A stretch of DNA of 52,326 nucleotides from Actinomycetota bacterium. Lineage in GTDB: Bacteria; Actinomycetota; Geothermincolia; Geothermincolales; RBG-13-55-18. The stretch covers positions 1 through 52,326 of the forward strand of contig JAQVFR010000023.1 of the NCBI GenBank assembly GCA_028697145.1. Direction: 5' to 3'. Shown here piece after piece: positions 48,379 through 52,326 of this stretch. The position numbers and the translations under genes were made by a program. Under the pieces are notes generated by a model. The model had not been told where the DNA came from. It worked only from the letters and a program-made list of their open reading frames with translations, and did not search any database. Every line of letters begins with the position of its first letter. The stretch's first letter is position 1.

Positions 48379-49383
48379 TTACCGTACTTCATAGAGCCTC
48401 TGCTCCGTCCACACGTGCCAAGTGAGGCAGGCGAGCTTTCTGGCCGTGGCCACCCTGGCGTCCCCGGCTCCTTTCCTCCGCTTGATGCGCTCGTGGTAGA
48501 AGCGCAGCTCTGAAGAGGCCATAACTGCCGGCCTCGCCGCCTCGATGAAGGCCCATCTTAGGTACTTGTTCCCCTGCTTGGTTAACCTGCCGTGGAAGGT
48601 CTTCTCCCCCGAGGAATAGGTGGAGGGGACAAGCCCGGTGAAGCAGGCGAACTTCTCGGGCGAACGGAAGCGGGCCATGTCCCCCACCTCGTAGCGGATG
48701 AGCACCGAGAAGAAGTCGCCGATTCCGGGGATGCTGCGGAGCAGCTTCACCGCATGATCGCCACGGGAGAGATCCCTTATCAAGCCCTCGGTGGACTTTA
48801 TCCTCTTCCTCACCTCGGAGAGGAACTCGAGGTCCTCGGCCAGGATCAGGTTGTCGGGGTAGGGGAGGTCCAGGCCCCTGAGCCAACTCATGCCCGCGAC
48901 GCCAAACAGGTCACTCAACTTTGGCTTCTCAAGATCGTGCTGGCTTACGGTGGCATGGATGCGGTTCTTGAACATGGTCTGCACCCGGACCAGGAACATC
49001 CTCTGGCGGAGGACCCTCTTTATCGCCCTCGTCTCCTGAGAGCAGGCATAGGCCTCGGGGATGAGGTCCGCGCGCAGAAGATGGGCCAGGGTAGCGGAGT
49101 CTATGGTGTCGGTCTTTATCCTCGCATCCGCTATCGCCCTTACCTTCTGGGGATGGGCGAGGATCACCTCGTCTGCAATCTCCACCAGCCAGTCGTACAT
49201 CTTCCCCCAGTTGTAGCCGGCCTCCAGGACGGCCTTGATCGGTTGGTCAGTGAATTCCCCCAAGACCGCGATCAAATCCTCCTCCCTTGTAACTATTCCT
49301 TTTCTCTTCAGGATTTTGCCGCGTTCGTCGGTTAACGTAAGGTGTGAGGTTTTCGTGTGGTGGTCTACCCCCAGATAGAGCAT
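48379..49383 (-). CDS. IS110-family transposase (DEDD recombinase)
   Basis: The 334-residue protein has the IS110 layout. The N-terminal RuvC-like domain has Asp in LGVDHHTKTSHL (residue 7), Glu in AVLEAGYNW (about 54) and an Asp pair in RIKTDTIDSATLA (about 92). A helical middle follows, then the Transposase_20 domain with LLRSIPGIGDFFSVL, FTGLVPSTYSSGEK and KQGNKYLRWAFIEAA, containing the reactive Ser region. ATG 49383 is favoured by AGGAGG spacing. All expected parts are present, so the element is probably intact. It cuts and pastes DNA guided by an RNA in characterised relatives. Confidence 0.93.
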   Translation of the reverse strand: MLYLGVDHHTKTSHLTLTDERGKILKRKGIVTREEDLIAVLGEFTDQPIKAVLEAGYNWGKMYDWLVEIADEVILAHPQKVRAIADARIKTDTIDSATLAHLLRADLIPEAYACSQETRAIKRVLRQRMFLVRVQTMFKNRIHATVSQHDLEKPKLSDLFGVAGMSWLRGLDLPYPDNLILAEDLEFLSEVRKRIKSTEGLIRDLSRGDHAVKLLRSIPGIGDFFSVLIRYEVGDMARFRSPEKFACFTGLVPSTYSSGEKTFHGRLTKQGNKYLRWAFIEAARPAVMASSELRFYHERIKRRKGAGDARVATARKLACLTWHVWTEQRLYEVR

Positions 49384-49514
49384 CCCGTGCACCTCCTATC
49401 TTTAGCAGAAACTCCGACCCCTTCCGATAAAGAATAGCCGGTCGCACAGGCGCTTTCATCCTATCTCATATGCACCTCCGATAGCATGTTACAAACCAAA
49501 TTGAGACAGGTCAA
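49384..49514 (-). ncRNA. Candidate IS110 bridge-RNA leader and promoter
   Basis: On the minus strand TTGACC (49514-49509) and TAACAT (49491-49486) form a good promoter with 17-bp spacing. Transcription would begin near 49479 and leave about 95 untranslated bases before the transposase ATG. The leader contains CTATC/GATAG and other short pairs. In IS110-group elements this region encodes the bridge RNA. The call is from position and promoter, not from a matched structure. Confidence 0.4.
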
Positions 49515-49607
49515 AATGTCAAAGCCCGAGCATTCTTCGTTGATACATATACGTTGACGCCTCGAGCAATGAAATCGCCTCAGGTTCATCGCCGGTCCCA
49601 ACCCCGC

Positions 49608-49613
49608 TATAAT
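49608..49613 (+). promoter_or_regulatory. tRNA-Ser(CGA) promoter -10
   Basis: A perfect TATAAT lies 9 bases upstream of the tRNA, with TTCATC (49585-49590) at 17-bp spacing as a weak -35. Confidence 0.55.
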
Positions 49614-49621
49614 GGTGGGGC

Positions 49622-49713
49622 GGAGAGGTGGCAGAGTGGACGAATGCGGCGGTCTCGAAAACCGTTGGGCCTCGCGAGGGGTCTCGTGGGTTCGAATCCC
49701 ACCCTCTCCGCCA
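49622..49713 (+). tRNA. tRNA-Ser (anticodon CGA)
   Basis: A 92-base class II tRNA. The acceptor GGAGAGG pairs with CCTCTCC, the anticodon loop CTCGAAA has anticodon CGA, and a long variable arm is followed by a T-arm GTGGGTTCGAATCCCAC. The CCA end is encoded. GC content drops sharply just after it, so it may be the integration site of the following island. Confidence 0.95.
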
Positions 49714-49781
49714 ATCTATGTTTGAACTGGTGTTTTATGGACACGTCTCCCGCATCAAAAGTTTGCAGAAACCGGCCGAAA

Positions 49782-49824
49782 ACGGATTGTGACAAATTTT
49801 GTGACAAATCCGTACCGATTTTTT
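49782..49824 (+). terminator. Intrinsic terminator after tRNA-Ser(CGA)
   Basis: ACGGATT (49782-49788) pairs with AATCCGT (49807-49813), followed by TTTTTT (49819-49824). The loop contains the direct repeat TTGTGACAAAT twice (49788-49798 and 49799-49809 approximately), which may be part of an attachment region. Confidence 0.55.
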
Positions 49825-49878
49825 AGTACGATGGCTAAGAGACTCCTATAAAGAGTAGATAGCAAGTCGACCTATATT

Positions 49879-50613
49879 TCATATAGCCGCATTGCGTAGA
49901 GCAGGGATTTCTGCTGGCATCTCGTCCCATGTTCTGCCATCCAGGACACGTCCGTTCCTTTTCTTGTTGACGCCACCCCATTGCTTGAAAAAGAAAGGCA
50001 CCCCTTCCAACAGACATTGATTCCTTATTTCTCTGACCCAATCAGGGCTAATTGGCCTAGCTCTAGGTCCCGACTCACCTCCAGCGATAACCCAATCAAT
50101 GCCCCTAAGATTCAGGTTGTGAATCGGTCCTAACAATGGCTCGAACGATACGAACTTCATATATGCATCCGTTTGTCTTAAATGGTCTATGCGGTATAGG
50201 TGAGCAGAATCCTCCACACTAACCCCCATCCATACATTAGTCGGCCAAGGAAGCTTCGGAGCTAGATTATAAAGCCTTTTCGAGCGTTTTGTGAGGACCT
50301 GGAACCTGTGCTGTGATGCTTCGACCATTACTTCGAAGACCTTTGCAATTAATTCAAGGGGCACGCCTTGGTGAAATAGGTCGCTCATCGAATTAACAAA
50401 GATTACTTGGGGGCGCTTCCAGCGTAAAGGCATCTCGAGTACATGCTCATGCATGGTCAACTTGAACCCATTGGCATAGTTTGGTTGACCCATCGCTTTC
50501 AACCGTTTAGACATACGCTCGGCATAACAGTTCTGGCAGCCTGGGCTGATTTTCGTGCAGCCTGTGATCGGATTCCATGTTGACTCTGTCCACTCTATGG
50601 TTGACCTAGCCAC
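49879..50613 (-). CDS. DUF5131 (phage Gp37/Gp68) three-Cys-motif protein
   Basis: A 244-residue protein of the Gp37/Gp68 (DUF5131) family: [16 protein letters not shown], the three-Cys motif [17 protein letters not shown] (about residues 17-33), [34 protein letters not shown] and [13 protein letters not shown]. The Cys layout recalls radical SAM enzymes, but no activity is proven as far as I know. GTG 50613 (after AGGTGA) overlaps the TcmP stop by 8 bases and gives the family's normal N-terminus. TcmP is its usual genetic partner. Confidence 0.87.
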   Translation of the reverse strand: MARSTIEWTESTWNPITGCTKISPGCQNCYAERMSKRLKAMGQPNYANGFKLTMHEHVLEMPLRWKRPQVIFVNSMSDLFHQGVPLELIAKVFEVMVEASQHRFQVLTKRSKRLYNLAPKLPWPTNVWMGVSVEDSAHLYRIDHLRQTDAYMKFVSFEPLLGPIHNLNLRGIDWVIAGGESGPRARPISPDWVREIRNQCLLEGVPFFFKQWGGVNKKRNGRVLDGRTWDEMPAEIPALRNAAI

Positions 50614-51445
50614 TATGTTCACCTCGGTTCCCATATTTCGAAAAGATATCTTTGATAATCTTCTCCGCAACTGGCTTGTGGCTGGCGAAGTACAAGTAAT
50701 ATACCACCGCCCCGACCGAATTGCGCATAGGCATGGGAGAAGGTACGTGCTCGAATCCAGCCTCTTCACGGAGTCTTGTACGGAAAGCCTCCGTAACGAC
50801 TTCGTTGCTCAACTTAACGTCCTGATCGCCAAATAGCGTCATCTCTTTGCCATATGCGACCTCACGCCACGATTCGTCACCCCAGAAAGCGGTCATGCGA
50901 GCTATTCCGCTTGCAGGTACCTTATCAGGATTAGTCCATAAAGCATTCCGGTTCATGTCCATAATCGGAAAGTTCAGAAAAAGGTCGATCGTGGCCAGCT
51001 TACCTGCTGTCTCCATTACCTCCCAGTTGAGATGTAACCCATATGGGTCTAGCATGCAGAGACCGCGCCGGAAGTCCTTATAACGTACACAGGGGAAGAT
51101 TTCGTTGAGAAGAATTTCATTGCAATCACCTTGAAATATGTGAACGTTTGAGTGTTCCCCAACGAGCCTCCGTAAGTGCTCTGTTTTATCTCCATTGAGG
51201 TCAACAAGAAAATAATCATCAAATTCAGGCGTAATACCCAATGCATTAAGCGGGCTGCCGGGAACGAACTTGCCTGAATTTCTAGCTATATGGACCCCCG
51301 ACCCCGCAAAGCCATCTATGTAGACATGCGACAACTCTGTTTTCGCCATAATGTTGGAGTATGCTTGTGCATACTTACTCACAATGGCGAGCTTAACTTC
51401 CGACCAGTATCCTATCTCGTCAAATCGCACACCCATGTGTACCAT
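50606..51445 (-). CDS. tcmP: Three-Cys-motif partner protein TcmP
   Basis: A 279-residue TcmP. The family opening is [30 protein letters not shown] (about 43-51) looks like a methyltransferase SAM-binding loop, and [16 protein letters not shown] (about 129-144) resembles a motif IV region. The family is defined by co-occurrence with three-Cys-motif proteins such as the next gene. A SAM-dependent modification is inferred from motifs only. ATG 51445 follows GGGAAGG. Codon use is AT-rich, unlike the chromosome to the left. It overlaps DUF5131, so the pair is translationally coupled. Confidence 0.87.
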   Translation of the reverse strand: MVHMGVRFDEIGYWSEVKLAIVSKYAQAYSNIMAKTELSHVYIDGFAGSGVHIARNSGKFVPGSPLNALGITPEFDDYFLVDLNGDKTEHLRRLVGEHSNVHIFQGDCNEILLNEIFPCVRYKDFRRGLCMLDPYGLHLNWEVMETAGKLATIDLFLNFPIMDMNRNALWTNPDKVPASGIARMTAFWGDESWREVAYGKEMTLFGDQDVKLSNEVVTEAFRTRLREEAGFEHVPSPMPMRNSVGAVVYYLYFASHKPVAEKIIKDIFSKYGNRGEHSG

Positions 51446-51551
51446 CAGCTACCTTCCCGATTAGCGATTGTAGGACTGCCAGGTGGCCTAAATATCCTTC
51501 CATGCCAATAATCTAAACCTGGATCTCTGCAGGGTTACAACTCTGCAGATT

Positions 51552-52307
51552 CTAATCGTTACCACCATCGTACGTTACTTTGATAATCTCTTTATTAGTC
51601 TTTCGCAGAATCCTGATGACTGCGATTGGCCAAGCCGATGGTACCTCAGTGCCTCCTTCGATTACTCGGATTTCTCTTCCACCAAAAACCAGAAAACCGG
51701 CATCTTCAAGTTCTTTGAGCGTTTCGGTTAAATCAAAGGCGATACGAACCCTGTCATATGATTCCATTGGAGAAAGATCACCCCAGTCTTGGGCGATCTG
51801 CAGGAAGCCACCAACAAGGTCTACCTCCTCTTCGTTCAATAGTTCATCATGATCGAAGGAAAAGCCATTTGCATTTTCAACCACGTTCAACACTTCCTTG
51901 CCGGATGTCAGCCTAGTAAGAAATTCTGGTGTGCCATTTTTTGTTCGTCTCAACCTTACGGGTTTGAGTTCTTCCGTATCTTTCAGTTTCTCTGACACCC
52001 ATTTCTCGTGATTCATTTTCATCTGTCTGAGGATATCTGCTGTATAAGTTTCGGATTGGTCATCTACTGCTTTGTGGTGAACCCTACAGAGAAGAATCAG
52101 ATTTTCGTAAGCATCTATTTGTTCGAGTGGAAAGCCAGAATCATACCTAGGTCCTCCAACCTTGCCGGATATTATATGGCACTCTTCCCCTACAACGGAC
52201 TCCTCATCAGAAGAGGACGCGGCAAGTACAAGCTCGTGCTTACATATTGCACAGCGATTGCCTGAGCGCCCCCAAAGAACTTTTCTGGTCTTATCGCTAA
52301 TTCCCAT
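51552..52307 (-). CDS. HNH endonuclease domain protein
   Basis: A 251-residue protein with an N-terminal HNH nuclease domain (about residues 15-95): zinc pair CAIC (19-22), catalytic region EECHIISG, and ENLILLCRVHHKAVD with the second zinc Cys/His and active-site His. The remaining 150 residues form an unrecognised acidic domain containing FSFDHDELLNEEEVDLVGGF, which could sense a target or inhibitor. It is the first gene of a probable HNH-TcmP-DUF5131 unit, 106 bases upstream of tcmP. A defence or phage-growth role is plausible but not shown. Confidence 0.85.
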   Translation of the reverse strand: MGISDKTRKVLWGRSGNRCAICKHELVLAASSSDEESVVGEECHIISGKVGGPRYDSGFPLEQIDAYENLILLCRVHHKAVDDQSETYTADILRQMKMNHEKWVSEKLKDTEELKPVRLRRTKNGTPEFLTRLTSGKEVLNVVENANGFSFDHDELLNEEEVDLVGGFLQIAQDWGDLSPMESYDRVRIAFDLTETLKELEDAGFLVFGGREIRVIEGGTEVPSAWPIAVIRILRKTNKEIIKVTYDGGND

Positions 52308-52326
52308 AATGCCAACCTACCGAAGG

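Larger units (their letters stand above)
49714..52326. mobile_element. Low-GC island fragment next to tRNA-Ser(CGA)
   Basis: From the 3' end of the tRNA to the window end the base composition and codon use change from GC-rich to much more AT-rich. The three genes here (HNH, TcmP, DUF5131) are types common in phages and islands. tRNA 3' ends are frequent integration sites. No integrase or second attachment copy is visible, and the right end lies outside the window. Confidence 0.6.

Noticed and set aside
49554-49826. Plus-strand frame through tRNA-Ser(CGA)
   Set aside because: It is simply the translation of the tRNA and terminator region.

Overview
The window is mostly a high-GC bacterial chromosome segment with dense, frequently overlapping genes, many GTG and TTG starts, and strong GGAGG-type ribosome binding sites. 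Its gene content is that of a largely anaerobic organism that tolerates oxygen exposure: corrinoid-dependent methyl transfer, an aldehyde:ferredoxin oxidoreductase-family protein, a GlpA-like flavoprotein trio, superoxide reductase, encapsulated-type ferritin and bacterial NHEJ. This would suit an anaerobic Actinomycetota-like lineage, but that is an inference from gene content and no phylogenetic marker settles it.

Layout. 1-160: start of an IS110-family transposase running off the left edge. 181-3998: TetR regulator with its operator, then an ABC-2 export operon. 4016-8238: a promoter whose spacer is a perfect palindrome, a small DUF6506-like protein, a sugar kinase fused to a 2-hydroxyacid dehydrogenase, and a HEAT-repeat protein. 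8280-9326: interspersed repeats and the msrB-msrA operon. 9544-12747: flavoprotein/flavoprotein/DUF1667 trio. 12740-19289: NHEJ genes (ligase, LigD PE-polymerase, Ku) interleaved with a hydrolase, encapsulated-type ferritin, flavin reductase and superoxide reductase. 19282-21356: fba-pfk glycolytic operon with an odd PFK active-site residue. 21534-25153: DUF72 protein and a three-gene cluster with duplicated PH-like domains and zinc ribbons. 25371-29108: SHOCT fragment, then PadR regulator, split permease and ABC-2 exporter. 29221-31286: ROK kinase, C_GCAxxG_C_C protein, tRNA-Ser(GGA) with a duplicated 3' half, tRNA-Arg(ACG). 31471-36815: FAD oxidase, Fe-S scaffold, radical SAM protein, second HEAT protein, CobW-like GTPase. 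36958-41517: GntR-controlled operon of two corrinoid proteins and two UROD-type methyltransferases. 41570-46618: small protein, two HAMP-only sensors, ferredoxin plus AOR-family protein, TadA. 46861-49383: saccharopine dehydrogenase-like protein and a complete IS110-family element.

From 49622 a tRNA-Ser(CGA) is followed by DNA of clearly lower GC carrying HNH nuclease, TcmP and DUF5131 (Gp37/Gp68) genes on one strand. This looks like the end of an integrated island and is the best candidate here for a poorly described system. A second candidate is the doubled corrinoid/UROD operon. A third is the oxygen-damage cluster with an orphan encapsulated ferritin beside a split LigD system.

Likely cooperation: Ku, LigD PE-Pol and the separate ligase would repair double-strand breaks, while superoxide reductase, the flavin reductase, ferritin and MsrA/MsrB limit the oxidative damage that causes them. 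The fba-pfk pair supplies upper glycolysis. The GlpA-like trio and the AOR/ferredoxin pair are redox modules suited to low-potential metabolism.
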